Shown: positions 15,689 through 22,357, counted from the first letter of the stretch. The stretch: DNA of 24,456 bases from Desulfobacterales bacterium (GCA_030672485.1 DAOVGH010000062.1:1-24456), one strand, 5' to 3'. Numbers and translations: made by a program. Notes: generated from the sequence alone by a model not told the origin.

Positions 15689-15720
15689 AATTGCCTAAAG
15701 TTATAAGTGCCTAAAGTGCC
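15689..15720. repeat. Dispersed repeat, copy B (uninterrupted)
   Basis: A 32-nt copy of the repeat also seen, split by a palindrome, at 3591-3613 plus 3651-3659; 28 of 32 positions agree. It contains GCCTAAAG three times in tandem-like fashion over 15692-15725. It lies in the 60-bp gap between phoH and the HD gene. Confidence 0.7.
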
Positions 15721-15735
15721 TAAAGTTAAAGAGTA

Positions 15736-16716
15736 TCAAGTATCCAGTTTATCGTAGGCATCTATAATATCTTGAACCAATGGATGCCTGATAACATCTT
15801 CCCTCCCAAAATAGACAAATTTTATGTCAGGTATATGGGCCAAGATATCCCTGGCCTGTATTAGACCTGAGGTCTTCCCTTCAGGCAGATCTGTCTGGGT
15901 GATATCCCCGGTTATAACAGTTTTGGAACTAAACCCAAGGCGTGTTAGGAACATCTTCATCTGTTCAGGTGTTGCATTTTGGGCCTCATCCAATATGATA
16001 AATGAATCATTCAGTGTTCTCCCCCTCATGAAGGCCAAAGGGGCTACCTCTATTACGCCACTTTGAATAAGGCGCGAGGCACTCTCGAAATCCATCATAT
16101 CATGGAGGGCATCATAGAGTGGCCTAAGGTAGGGATTTACTTTCTCGTATAGATCTCCTGGCAAGAAGCCTAGTTTTTCGCCTGCCTCCACCGCTGGCCT
16201 TGCGAGGACTACCCTGTCTACCTCCTTTTTCATCAGAGATGATATGGCCATGGCCATAGCAAGATATGTCTTTCCTGTGCCAGCTGGTCCTATACCAATT
16301 ACAATATCATATCTTCTGATGCTATCAATATAATTCTTCTGGTTGATACTCTTGGGAGTTATTGTCTTTTTTTTGGATGGAATGTATACCCTGTCTAGAA
16401 AAATTGGCTTGAGCTCTGATTTATGGTTACTGCCCAGGATTCTCAGGGAATAATCGACATCCCTCTCGTAAATAGGGTATCCTTCTCTAAGCAATCCATA
16501 TAGCTGGGTCAATAGATTTTCCGTTAGCTCTACCTCCGAAAGACCACCCTGCAAAATGAGCTCATTTCCCCTGATATTAATTACAATGTTTAGCCTTCTT
16601 TCTATCAACCTGAGATTGCTGTTGTTTTCTCCGTAAAGACTCCTTGCTAGTTCATTACTATCCAAGGTAACCCTTTTGGTTTTGATATGCTCCCCTTTGT
16701 TTAATAGTTCAGGCAA
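15736..16716 (-). CDS. phoH: PhoH family P-loop ATPase (YbeZ-like)
   Basis: A 326-residue PhoH-like protein: an N-terminal KH-like RNA-binding region (about 15-100) and a C-terminal PhoH P-loop ATPase. Walker A is GIGPAGTGKTYLAMAMA (141-157), Walker B FIILDEAQNATPEQM (239-253), with VVLARPAVEAGEKLGFLPG between them and TGDITQTDLP after. E. coli YbeZ works with YbeY in RNA metabolism, and the co-location with ybeY supports the same here. The start is TTG at 16716, with AAGGAG about 11 bases upstream. It is the first gene of the long minus-strand block, preceded by a candidate promoter at 16808-16835. Confidence 0.95.
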   Translation of the reverse strand: MPELLNKGEHIKTKRVTLDSNELARSLYGENNSNLRLIERRLNIVINIRGNELILQGGLSEVELTENLLTQLYGLLREGYPIYERDVDYSLRILGSNHKSELKPIFLDRVYIPSKKKTITPKSINQKNYIDSIRRYDIVIGIGPAGTGKTYLAMAMAISSLMKKEVDRVVLARPAVEAGEKLGFLPGDLYEKVNPYLRPLYDALHDMMDFESASRLIQSGVIEVAPLAFMRGRTLNDSFIILDEAQNATPEQMKMFLTRLGFSSKTVITGDITQTDLPEGKTSGLIQARDILAHIPDIKFVYFGREDVIRHPLVQDIIDAYDKLDT

Positions 16717-16807
16717 GTTATATTTATCTCCTTACCAGTCAGATCTTCTTATTTATGAGTCCTAGTTATTATGAAACATTCGGTCCTGGAATTAACAAGC
16801 TGCTTTT

Positions 16808-16835
16808 ATTATCATACCATAGTGGCTTTATGCAA
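16808..16835 (-). promoter_or_regulatory. Candidate sigma70 promoter for the phoH-to-ahcY block
   Basis: On the minus strand, TTGCAT (16835-16830) and GATAAT (16813-16808) are separated by 16 bp, with a TG-containing extended -10 (TATGATAAT). Predicted start of transcription is about 85 bp before the phoH TTG. Hexamers found by eye. Confidence 0.55.
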
Positions 16836-16847
16836 TCCCTTTTTATC

Positions 16848-16875
16848 TTGACACAAAATTGATCTGGTCTTAAAC
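16848..16875 (+). promoter_or_regulatory. Candidate promoter for the zinc-ribbon gene
   Basis: A perfect -35 TTGACA (16848-16853), then 16 bp, then a weak -10 TTAAAC (16870-16875), about 50 bp before the GTG start at 16924. It is back-to-back with the phoH promoter candidate. The weak -10 lowers confidence. Confidence 0.4.
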
Positions 16876-16923
16876 CCATATGGGGGGTCCGCTGAGTCTA
16901 TTCAAAATAAGCTTTCGGGAAGA

Positions 16924-17277
16924 GTGACGAAGAAATACAGGGTTGTCTTTTTTGGTATTGCGCTTGAGAGGGAGATTTTTGGGCAAAATATGGCCAAGCT
17001 GGGGGTTTCTGACTCCACACTGGATAAATACATCAGAAAGGCGCCGGTAGTATTGAAAAGGGATTTAAGTCTAGCTGATGCCCGGAGATATGCCGAGACC
17101 ATTATTAATGCTGGCGGGTTAGTTAATATTCAGGAAACAGGGGAATTCAGCAAGATCAAACCCGCTGCTGAAAAATTGGACATATCCTCCAGCCAGGATT
17201 TCGTCATCTGCCATAACTGTGGCTTCAAACAGAAAAAGGAGGATTCTTGTGTAAGATGTGGCTGGATTTTGTCTTAG
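16924..17277 (+). CDS. Small protein, L7/L12- or ClpS-like alpha/beta domain plus zinc ribbon
   Basis: A 117-residue protein I cannot assign a function. Residues 1-72 form a compact domain with the pattern KYRVVFFGIALE...KAPVVLKRDLSLADARR...AGGLVNIQ. This recalls the C-terminal fold of ribosomal L7/L12 and its ClpS-like relatives (impaired-peptide-loop then helix pattern); that is inference from pattern only. A linker of about 20 residues leads to a C-terminal zinc ribbon with C96-x2-C99 and C109-x2-C112. The start is GTG at 16924 with GGGAAGA directly upstream; no in-frame ATG exists before it. Its TAG stop overlaps the TAA of the opposing EF-Tu-like gene in TTAG. Confidence 0.75.
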   Translation: MTKKYRVVFFGIALEREIFGQNMAKLGVSDSTLDKYIRKAPVVLKRDLSLADARRYAETIINAGGLVNIQETGEFSKIKPAAEKLDISSSQDFVICHNCGFKQKKEDSCVRCGWILS

Positions 17278-17531
17278 TCCACAACCTTATAGACTATATC
17301 CTTTTCCCTTGCTCTTTCCTCTACCTTAACGCCGATCATATCACCAACCTTGGCTTCATCTACAGGCTGGTTATCGATCTGCATACTTTTTACCTCTTCG
17401 GTAAAGTCACTAGTGTGGCCTTTATACTTTAATATGTCACCCTTTTTAATGGTGCCCTTTGTTATCTCTATGGCTGCCACACTTGGCTTGGCAAAGAATT
17501 TGACTATCACACCGACCTCTTCCTCAGGCAT
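17274..17531 (-). CDS. EF-Tu domain-2-like small beta-barrel protein
   Basis: An 85-residue protein annotated in relatives as 'translation elongation factor-like protein'. The whole chain reads as a single OB-like/EF-Tu domain 2 barrel: VGVIVKFFAKPSVAAIEI, then TIKKGDILKYKGHTSDF, then VGDMIGVKVEERAREKDIVY. There is no GTPase domain, so it cannot be a translation factor by itself. It may bind a partner or RNA through the barrel (inference). The ATG at 17531 has a strong GGAGG ribosome-binding site, and a near-consensus promoter lies 40-65 bp upstream, so it is probably a monocistronic, well-expressed gene. It converges with, and by 4 nt overlaps, the zinc-ribbon gene. Confidence 0.85.
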   Translation of the reverse strand: MPEEEVGVIVKFFAKPSVAAIEITKGTIKKGDILKYKGHTSDFTEEVKSMQIDNQPVDEAKVGDMIGVKVEERAREKDIVYKVVD

Positions 17532-17568
17532 AGTAAAACCTCCATATGTTAGAAATGTTTTTTAAATC

Positions 17569-17597
17569 TGTATATCAACTATTTTTTGATGTGTCAA
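17569..17597 (-). promoter_or_regulatory. Strong sigma70-type promoter of the EF-Tu-like gene
   Basis: Consensus TTGACA (17597-17592), a 17-bp spacer, and TATACA (17574-17569), on the minus strand. The start codon is about 38 bp downstream of the -10, preceded by GGAGG. This is the best promoter match in the window. Confidence 0.8.
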
Positions 17598-17676
17598 GAA
17601 AAGCCCTGTTGCCGTCAGGGAGGACGCATTGAATATCATATTGATTTTTTGGTTAAAATATGTAAAAAATTGAGAC

Positions 17677-18435
17677 ATGGAGGAATATAAAAAACGCCTG
17701 AGTCTGATCCTTGCGGAAACAGGGGCCTTATTTTTCGATAGGAATCTGGTGCTCAAAGATGGCAGGCCAACTCCTTATTTTGTCAACTTGGGTAGGTTCA
17801 GTACTGGCCGATTACTCCTTGAATTGGGTTCTTTTTTTGCTGAGATGCTCGTTAACAGATCCCTTGCAGATAAGACAGATATCATAATTGGGCCGTCTTA
17901 CAAGGGAAGTGCCATTGCCTTAGCTGCAGCAACTGCCCTTTTTCATTATCATGGCCGTGATCTGCTCTTTGATTACGACCGGAAAGAGGCCAAAAAACAT
18001 GGTGAGAGGTCTTCATCTGCTGCCCTCTTTGTAAACAACGCCTTCTTTGATGGCAGCAGGATCTTTGTTGTAGACGACGTGGTGACTTCTATGCAAACGA
18101 AGTATGAGCTCATAGAAAAGATCGAAGAAGAATCCGTGTCTCAGGGTTTTCATTGTCAGATAATGGGGTTAGGGATTGCTGTGGATAGGGAGCAGACGGC
18201 TGCCGTCTATGATACCGAGGGAAATGTTATTTTGAATAAGAAGGGATCAAATCCAATAGCGGAGTTTACATCAAAGACGGGTATCCCATTTTTTTCTGTT
18301 GCCGGTATCAGGGAGATAGTGGAGTACCTTTACGGGAACAAGATCCCTCTTCTTATCTCAGGGGAGAAGAGGGCCATGGATGAGGCGATCAAGGAGGAAT
18401 TCGATACGTACATGGAAACCTATGGCAGGGGGTAA
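17677..18435 (+). CDS. pyrE: Orotate phosphoribosyltransferase homologue with altered PRPP loop
   Basis: PyrE joins orotate and PRPP to form OMP in pyrimidine synthesis. This 252-residue protein has the OPRT pattern: FFDRNLVLKDGRPTPYFVNLG (about 19-39), IIGPSYKGSAIALAAA (70-85), and the mobile catalytic loop DRKEAKKHGE (101-110). The PRPP-binding motif, normally VDDVxTxGxS/T, reads VVDDVVTSMQTK (131-142). The usual glycine is absent, which is uncommon. A C-terminal extension of about 35 residues follows the usual end. No ribosome-binding site is obvious before the ATG, and a possible -10 TAAAAT lies at 17654-17659. It could be a true OPRT subclass or a related phosphoribosyltransferase. No other pyr gene is adjacent. 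Confidence 0.82.
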   Translation: MEEYKKRLSLILAETGALFFDRNLVLKDGRPTPYFVNLGRFSTGRLLLELGSFFAEMLVNRSLADKTDIIIGPSYKGSAIALAAATALFHYHGRDLLFDYDRKEAKKHGERSSSAALFVNNAFFDGSRIFVVDDVVTSMQTKYELIEKIEEESVSQGFHCQIMGLGIAVDREQTAAVYDTEGNVILNKKGSNPIAEFTSKTGIPFFSVAGIREIVEYLYGNKIPLLISGEKRAMDEAIKEEFDTYMETYGRG

Positions 18436-18450
18436 CTTAGTTCGTTCCGC

Positions 18451-18531
18451 TCCCGCCCGCTTCCGAGTTCCGCCCCGTCCCGGGATCTCGGGAGAATTCG
18501 GAAACTCGCCTGAGCGAGAGCGATGGCGGGC
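18451..18531. repeat. GC-rich multi-stem palindromic region (REP-like)
   Basis: CCCGCC near 18454 can pair with GGCGGG at 18525-18530. Inside, CGAGTT (18464-18469) plus CCG (18470-18472) pair with CGG (18499-18501) plus AACTCG (18503-18508), with one bulged A. At the centre TCCCG (18478-18482) pairs with CGGGA (18489-18493). A competing CTCGC/GCGAG hairpin lies at 18505-18518. There is no T tract. The left edge resembles the palindrome at 3614-3650. Confidence 0.65.
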
Positions 18532-18540
18532 AGGCACAAC

Positions 18541-18567
18541 TGGAGTAATGGAGTATTGGAGTGATGG
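18541..18567 (+). repeat. 8-bp tandem repeat TGGAGTRW
   Basis: TGGAGTAA, TGGAGTAT and TGGAGTGA follow one another, then a partial fourth unit (TGG). Period 8, about 3.4 copies. Confidence 0.8.
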
Positions 18568-18620
18568 GTGCAATTGTTATTTGTTAATCGTTACTTGTTA
18601 TTCGGATAACTAATAATTTA

Positions 18621-18659
18621 CCCTGTTGAATTTCCCAAAGGGAACCCTATTCAACAGGG
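18621..18659. repeat. Two-tier inverted repeat downstream of pyrE
   Basis: An outer 11-bp perfect stem, CCCTGTTGAAT (18621-18631) with ATTCAACAGGG (18649-18659), encloses an inner stem TTCCC (18632-18636) with GGGAA (18640-18644), leaving CCCT unpaired. No T run follows on either strand, so it is more likely a structured repeat than a classical terminator, although it could still end or stabilise the pyrE transcript. Confidence 0.75.
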
Positions 18660-18791
18660 CAGGTAACCAATAACGCAATTGGATAGCGTAAATCGGATGA
18701 CAGCAAAAGCACCATGATTTTCCGCCTTAGGCTGTAGAATTTCCGAACGTATATATTATCCAGCTTTTTTTGATGCAAAAGGAGAGCAACC

Positions 18792-19796
18792 GTGGAAGCA
18801 GATAAACTGGGAAGGAAAAAAGGGGAGAGATTATCTATTGTTGGTAGAAGAAGAGCTAAGGAGGAGATCGGTCCAGAGGTCAAGGAGGGGATAGAGTCGG
18901 CGAATTGGACGGACCTAATGCTTAAGCAGGCCGCCTCCATTGCAAATAAGATAAAGGCCGACGCCATCTTGGTTAATATGGAGACCCCGACAGATATTGT
19001 CCCCTTTTTGAAAACGGAGGGGAAGAAGTTTAAGGTTATAGTGGTAAGCAAAAAAGAAATATCCCTGAAAAAGGTCGGTGGATTAAGATGTAATATCATT
19101 ATACTCCCTGATGTTTACCTCACCAGAGATGGTTACCTGAAGTTCGGCTTTCTGGCAGGCATCTCCAAGGGAATATTATCTAAGGGCGATATCCTTGTAT
19201 GTGTTGGTGGACACCTGGAAAAGGGTTATATGGATACCATTACGGTGTTGAAGGTAGGGGATGAATCCGAGATCCTCAGTTTCGCGGAGGAGTCACCGTT
19301 CCCTGGGAACATAAAGTCCGAGGTATTTGAATCTCTTCTTACCTTGGTGATGGAGATGGCATATGAGGGGAGGGAAGGGAAGCCCATTGGAAGCACATTT
19401 GTCCTGGGTGATCATGAAAACGTGCTTCAATATTCACACCAGTTGGTTTTCAACCCCTTCCAGGGGCACACGGAGGATCTCCTGCATATAAGCAAGCCCG
19501 AGGTCCGGGAAACGCTAAAGGAGTTTTCCTCCATAGATGGGGCCTTTGTCATAAGAGATGATGGCGTTGCCTTGGCAGCAGGACGCTATCTGAATGCTGC
19601 CCATCATGGGGAGCCCATGCCCCAGGGTCTGGGTGCCAGGCACTCATCCGCCGCGGCTATCACCGGGGTGACAGATTCAGTTGCCTTAGTTATCTCTGAG
19701 TCGAGCGGAAGGGTAACCATATTCAGGGGTGGAAGCATTATAACGACTATTGAAAAGCCCACCTCTCCAGCTCAGAAGCCAGCAACAGTCATCTAA
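18792..19796 (+). CDS. DacZ-like diadenylate cyclase (c-di-AMP synthase)
   Basis: A 334-residue predicted cytoplasmic enzyme making c-di-AMP from two ATP. The N-terminal part (about 35-160) resembles the pyruvate-kinase C-terminal-like domain: DLMLKQAASIANKIKADAIL, KFKVIVVSKK, FLAGISKGILSKGDILVCVGG. The C-terminal DisA_N cyclase domain has DGA at 249-251 (SSIDGAFVIRDDGVALAAG) and GARHSSAAAITGVTDS at 281-296, followed by VALVISESSGRVTIFRGG. This order, PK-C-like domain then DAC, is that of archaeal DacZ. The canonical RHR is RHS here. There is no membrane segment (unlike CdaA) and no HhH (unlike DisA). The start is GTG at 18792 with AAGGAG upstream. A Nudix gene follows after 11 bp. Confidence 0.87.
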   Translation: MEADKLGRKKGERLSIVGRRRAKEEIGPEVKEGIESANWTDLMLKQAASIANKIKADAILVNMETPTDIVPFLKTEGKKFKVIVVSKKEISLKKVGGLRCNIIILPDVYLTRDGYLKFGFLAGISKGILSKGDILVCVGGHLEKGYMDTITVLKVGDESEILSFAEESPFPGNIKSEVFESLLTLVMEMAYEGREGKPIGSTFVLGDHENVLQYSHQLVFNPFQGHTEDLLHISKPEVRETLKEFSSIDGAFVIRDDGVALAAGRYLNAAHHGEPMPQGLGARHSSAAAITGVTDSVALVISESSGRVTIFRGGSIITTIEKPTSPAQKPATVI

Positions 19797-19807
19797 AAAG
19801 GATAGAT

Positions 19808-20404
19808 ATGCTAACCCTGGATCAGCTTAAAGAGGATCTTAAGACTATTTTGGCTAATAGAAAGCCGGAAAGGATTAAGGGCACCGGTACTGATTATACT
19901 CAGGCGGCTGTTCTTTTGCCCCTTTTTATCAGGGATGGCCAATATTGGATTCTTTTTACAAGGCGGACAAATACAGTAGAATATCATAAAGGCGAGGTGT
20001 CCTTTCCTGGTGGGGTTGTAGATGAGCATGATGATAGTTTGGAGACCACTGCCAAAAGGGAAACCTTTGAGGAGATAGGGGTCAGGGAAGAGGATATAGA
20101 GATCGTGGGTCAGCTCGATGATATGACTACAGTGAAATCTCGGTTCATCGTTCGTCCTTTTGTCGGAGTGGTACCATTTCCCTATGCATTTACCATTAAT
20201 AAGAGAGAGGTCGAGGGCTTGATTGAAGTCCCGTTGAAGTTCTTCTTAGATCCCTGTCAGCCTCAATCTTTTTCCATAAATTATGAAGGGGACACCTTTG
20301 AGACGCCGGCCTTTATCTATGAGGGTGTTGTTATCTGGGGAGCTACACAGAGGATCATAGAGGATTTCATAAATCTGATAAGGTCCAAGATACGGCTACA
20401 CTGA
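19808..20404 (+). CDS. Nudix hydrolase, CoA pyrophosphatase-like
   Basis: A 198-residue Nudix hydrolase. The box region reads SFPGGVVDEHDDSLETTAKR followed by ETFEEIGV (65-92), with the REx2EExG core at R84, E85, E88, E89 and G91. The preceding HKGEVSFPGG (60-69) corresponds to the UPF0035 signature that marks the CoA pyrophosphatases (NudL/YeaB group), which cleave CoA to 4'-phosphopantetheine and 3',5'-ADP. Substrate is inferred from that signature only. The ATG at 19808 has AAGGATAG just upstream and is 11 bp after the cyclase stop, so the two are very likely co-transcribed. Hydrolysis of a nucleotide related to c-di-AMP signalling is a possible alternative. Confidence 0.88.
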   Translation: MLTLDQLKEDLKTILANRKPERIKGTGTDYTQAAVLLPLFIRDGQYWILFTRRTNTVEYHKGEVSFPGGVVDEHDDSLETTAKRETFEEIGVREEDIEIVGQLDDMTTVKSRFIVRPFVGVVPFPYAFTINKREVEGLIEVPLKFFLDPCQPQSFSINYEGDTFETPAFIYEGVVIWGATQRIIEDFINLIRSKIRLH

Positions 20405-20432
20405 ATTCTCCCGGGATCTGTGGCAATTTCTC

Positions 20433-20461
20433 TTTACTTTTCCCTTTGTAATATCTATCAT
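20433..20461 (+). promoter_or_regulatory. Candidate promoter of tRNA-Pro
   Basis: TTTACT (20433-20438), a 17-bp spacer, and TATCAT (20456-20461). The mature tRNA begins 22 bp after the -10. Confidence 0.5.
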
Positions 20462-20483
20462 CAAACAGGCAATCGGATAGAGT

Positions 20484-20560
20484 CGGGACGTGGCTCAGTC
20501 TGGTAGAGCACAGCGTTCGGGACGCTGGGGTCGCTGGTTCAAATCCAGTCGTCCCGACCA
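20484..20560 (+). tRNA. tRNA-Pro (anticodon CGG)
   Basis: A 77-nt cloverleaf with encoded CCA. The acceptor CGGGACG (20484-20490) pairs with CGTCCCG (20550-20556), followed by discriminator A and CCA. The anticodon stem CAGCG/CGCTG (20511-20515 and 20523-20527 by position) encloses loop TTCGGGA, giving anticodon CGG for proline codon CCG. The T arm is CTGGTTCAAATCCAG. The layout closely matches bacterial tRNA-Pro(CGG). It lies between the Nudix and sufC-like genes and may share a transcript with the latter. Confidence 0.97.
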
Positions 20561-20643
20561 GGACATTGCGTTGATTGGTTCAGTCTGATTAGGGCTGGAC
20601 CTTTTTCATCTATAATTAAGGAAAGAGCGCATAAGGGGCTAAC

Positions 20644-21348
20644 ATGCTGAAGATAGAGAATTTGAACATAAAAAAGGACAACAGGATGATCCTGAGGGAG
20701 GTAGATTTTGAGGTCAACGCCCGGGAGATTTACGGGATTCTCGGACCCAATGGGGCGGGTAAGAGTAGTCTGGCTTATGCCATAATGGGCTGTAACGACT
20801 ATCAGCCATATGAAGGGAAGATTGTCTTTGAAGGCAAGGAGATTAATAATCTGTGCATCTGGGAAAGGGCAAAGTTGGGGATCACTCTTGCCTGGCAACA
20901 TGAGGCTCATTTTGAAGGTATCACCGTTGAGGATTACCTTCTAATAGGCATGAAGAAGATGAATAGGACAGAGGCCGGAGAGGCCTTGCAAAACGTCCTT
21001 CTTGACCCCAAGGCGTATTTGAAACGGAAGGTAGATAAGACTTTAAGCGGTGGCGAAAGAAAACGCATTGAATTGGCAGCTATTTTCACGATGAGACCCC
21101 GATTAGCTATCCTTGATGAGCCGGACTCGGGCATTGATATTCTAGCTCTAGATAGCGTTGTTGGATTCGTTCGGAACCTGAGACAAAGGGGTACAACAGT
21201 GATTTTAATTACTCATAGAGCAGATGTAGCCAAGATCGCTGAACGAGCAGCTCTCATAGGTGAGGGCTATTTGGTGAAGGAAGGTTCTTCCCAAGAGGTA
21301 GTAGAATACTTTGAGAGCAGATGCCTTGTATGTCCGCAGTTTCGGTGA
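20644..21348 (+). CDS. sufC: SufC-type Fe-S assembly ABC ATPase (SmsC-like)
   Basis: A 234-residue cytoplasmic ABC ATPase that powers Fe-S cluster assembly together with a SufB-type scaffold. Walker A is GPNGAGKSS (34-42), the Q-loop Q85 in AWQHEAHFEG, signature LSGGERKR (134-141), Walker B LAILDEPDSGID (154-165), and switch His H191 in ILITHRADV. DEPDSGID is the SufC-type variant of the Walker B region. It is shorter than E. coli SufC (about 248) and ends in a Cys-x2-Cys tail (C227, C230), which ordinary SufC lacks to my knowledge. The ATG at 20644 is preceded by AAGGGG. A TATAAT at 20611-20616 may be a -10 with no good -35. Confidence 0.92.
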   Translation: MLKIENLNIKKDNRMILREVDFEVNAREIYGILGPNGAGKSSLAYAIMGCNDYQPYEGKIVFEGKEINNLCIWERAKLGITLAWQHEAHFEGITVEDYLLIGMKKMNRTEAGEALQNVLLDPKAYLKRKVDKTLSGGERKRIELAAIFTMRPRLAILDEPDSGIDILALDSVVGFVRNLRQRGTTVILITHRADVAKIAERAALIGEGYLVKEGSSQEVVEYFESRCLVCPQFR

Positions 21349-21409
21349 GAAAAGGCAACCCTTCGATGCCACCCTCTGCATGAGCTCTGGATATTGTCAA
21401 TAATATACC

Positions 21410-21413
21410 GAGG
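21410..21413 (+). promoter_or_regulatory. Ribosome-binding site deciding the sufB-like start
   Basis: GAGG at about 21410-21413 lies 8 bases before ATG 21422, a normal spacing. The same element overlaps GTG 21413 and cannot serve it. This favours a 311-residue protein beginning MEDYQMM. Confidence 0.6.
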
Positions 21414-22357
21414 TGGGAAGGATGGAAGATTATCAAATGATGTTGAAGGCATATCAGGAGGCCGGTGGAACCCCGGATATTTTCAAGGATTCCAAGATTG
21501 CCCATTTAGTGGTTAACCAAAACAAGGTCTTGGGCTCCCGGTCAATAAATGGGCTCATCTTAACTGCAAAAGAGAAGGAGGGGGGAATAGATGTTGATTT
21601 GAGGGTTAAAGAGGGTACCAGGATTGCTCATCCGGTGCATCTCTGTTTTGGCATCCTGCCCAAAGAGGGGAGGCAGGAGATCAAGCTAAATGCCGTTATG
21701 GAAAAAGGAGCGGACATAAGCATTCTTGCCCACTGTGTTTTCCCCAACCCAATAAAGGTTCAACACATTATGGATGCAACCTACATCTTAGAAGATAGAG
21801 CTGTGCTCAAGTATAAGGAGGTTCACTATCATGGCCTGACCGGGGGTATCGAGGTTATCCCCCAATCAAAGATAAAGGTGGGAAAAGATGCCAGGATTAT
21901 GACCGATTTCTTGCTCGTAAAGGGTAGGGTGGGAAGGCTGGATATTGACTATCAGGCCGAGGCAGACGAAAATGGCGTAATAGAGATGGTAACTAAGGTA
22001 TATGGCCATGGAGATGATGAAATCAGGGTTAAGGAGAGCGGACAGTTATTTGGGAGAGGGGCAAGGGGATTGATCAAGAGCAGGATAGCGGTTCGTGAGA
22101 GGGCGGAGAGTGAGGTTATCAGCGAACTGAGGGCTTCAGCTCCCAATGCCCGGGGACATGTGGATTGTATAGAGATTGTTCAGGGTGAGGCAAGAGCCAA
22201 AGCCGTACCTCTGGTCCATGTCTTACATGAGGATGCCCAGATAACGCATGAGGCTGCAATTGGAAGGGTTAATCAGAAGGAGGTAGAGACCCTTATGGCG
22301 CGCGGTCTCAAGGAAGAAGAAGCTGTTGACGTCATTATAGGGGGGATGCTCAAATAG
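21413..22357 (+). CDS. sufB: SufB/SufD-family Fe-S scaffold (SmsB-like)
   Basis: A 314-residue (or 311-residue, see start) SufBD-family protein, much shorter than E. coli SufB (about 495). Beta-helix-type sequence spans about 60-240, for example GADISILAHCVFPNP and LKYKEVHYHGLTGGIEVIP. The C-terminal block retains the SufB features HVDCIEIVQGEARAKAVP, with C252 aligning by eye with the essential Cys405 of E. coli SufB, and ITHEAAIGRVNQKEV followed by LMARGLKEEEAVDVIIGG. The open frame begins with GTG at 21413, but ATG at 21422 has GAGG at the right distance and is the better start. With sufC alone as partner this matches the two-gene SMS system. No sufS, sufE or sufU is present here. Confidence 0.9.
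   Translation: MGRMEDYQMMLKAYQEAGGTPDIFKDSKIAHLVVNQNKVLGSRSINGLILTAKEKEGGIDVDLRVKEGTRIAHPVHLCFGILPKEGRQEIKLNAVMEKGADISILAHCVFPNPIKVQHIMDATYILEDRAVLKYKEVHYHGLTGGIEVIPQSKIKVGKDARIMTDFLLVKGRVGRLDIDYQAEADENGVIEMVTKVYGHGDDEIRVKESGQLFGRGARGLIKSRIAVRERAESEVISELRASAPNARGHVDCIEIVQGEARAKAVPLVHVLHEDAQITHEAAIGRVNQKEVETLMARGLKEEEAVDVIIGGMLK

Larger units (their letters stand above)
18436..18791. other. Gene-free repeat-rich interval between pyrE and the cyclase gene
   Basis: This 356-bp stretch has no credible gene. In order it holds a GC-rich multi-hairpin region (18451-18531), an 8-bp tandem repeat (18541-18567), TTGTTA-rich low-complexity sequence (18574-18610), a two-tier hairpin (18621-18659), and the leader of the cyclase gene ending in AAGGAG at about 18779-18784. 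No clear sigma70 pair stands out before the cyclase start. Confidence 0.7.

Noticed and set aside
18647..19099. 150-codon minus-strand open frame opposite the cyclase N-terminus
   Set aside because: It covers the well-supported DacZ-like gene and its leader, and shows no recognisable domain.
20581..20643. IscR/SufR-type operator upstream of the sufC-like gene
   Set aside because: No palindromic Rrf2-type site could be seen; only a TATAAT without a good -35.
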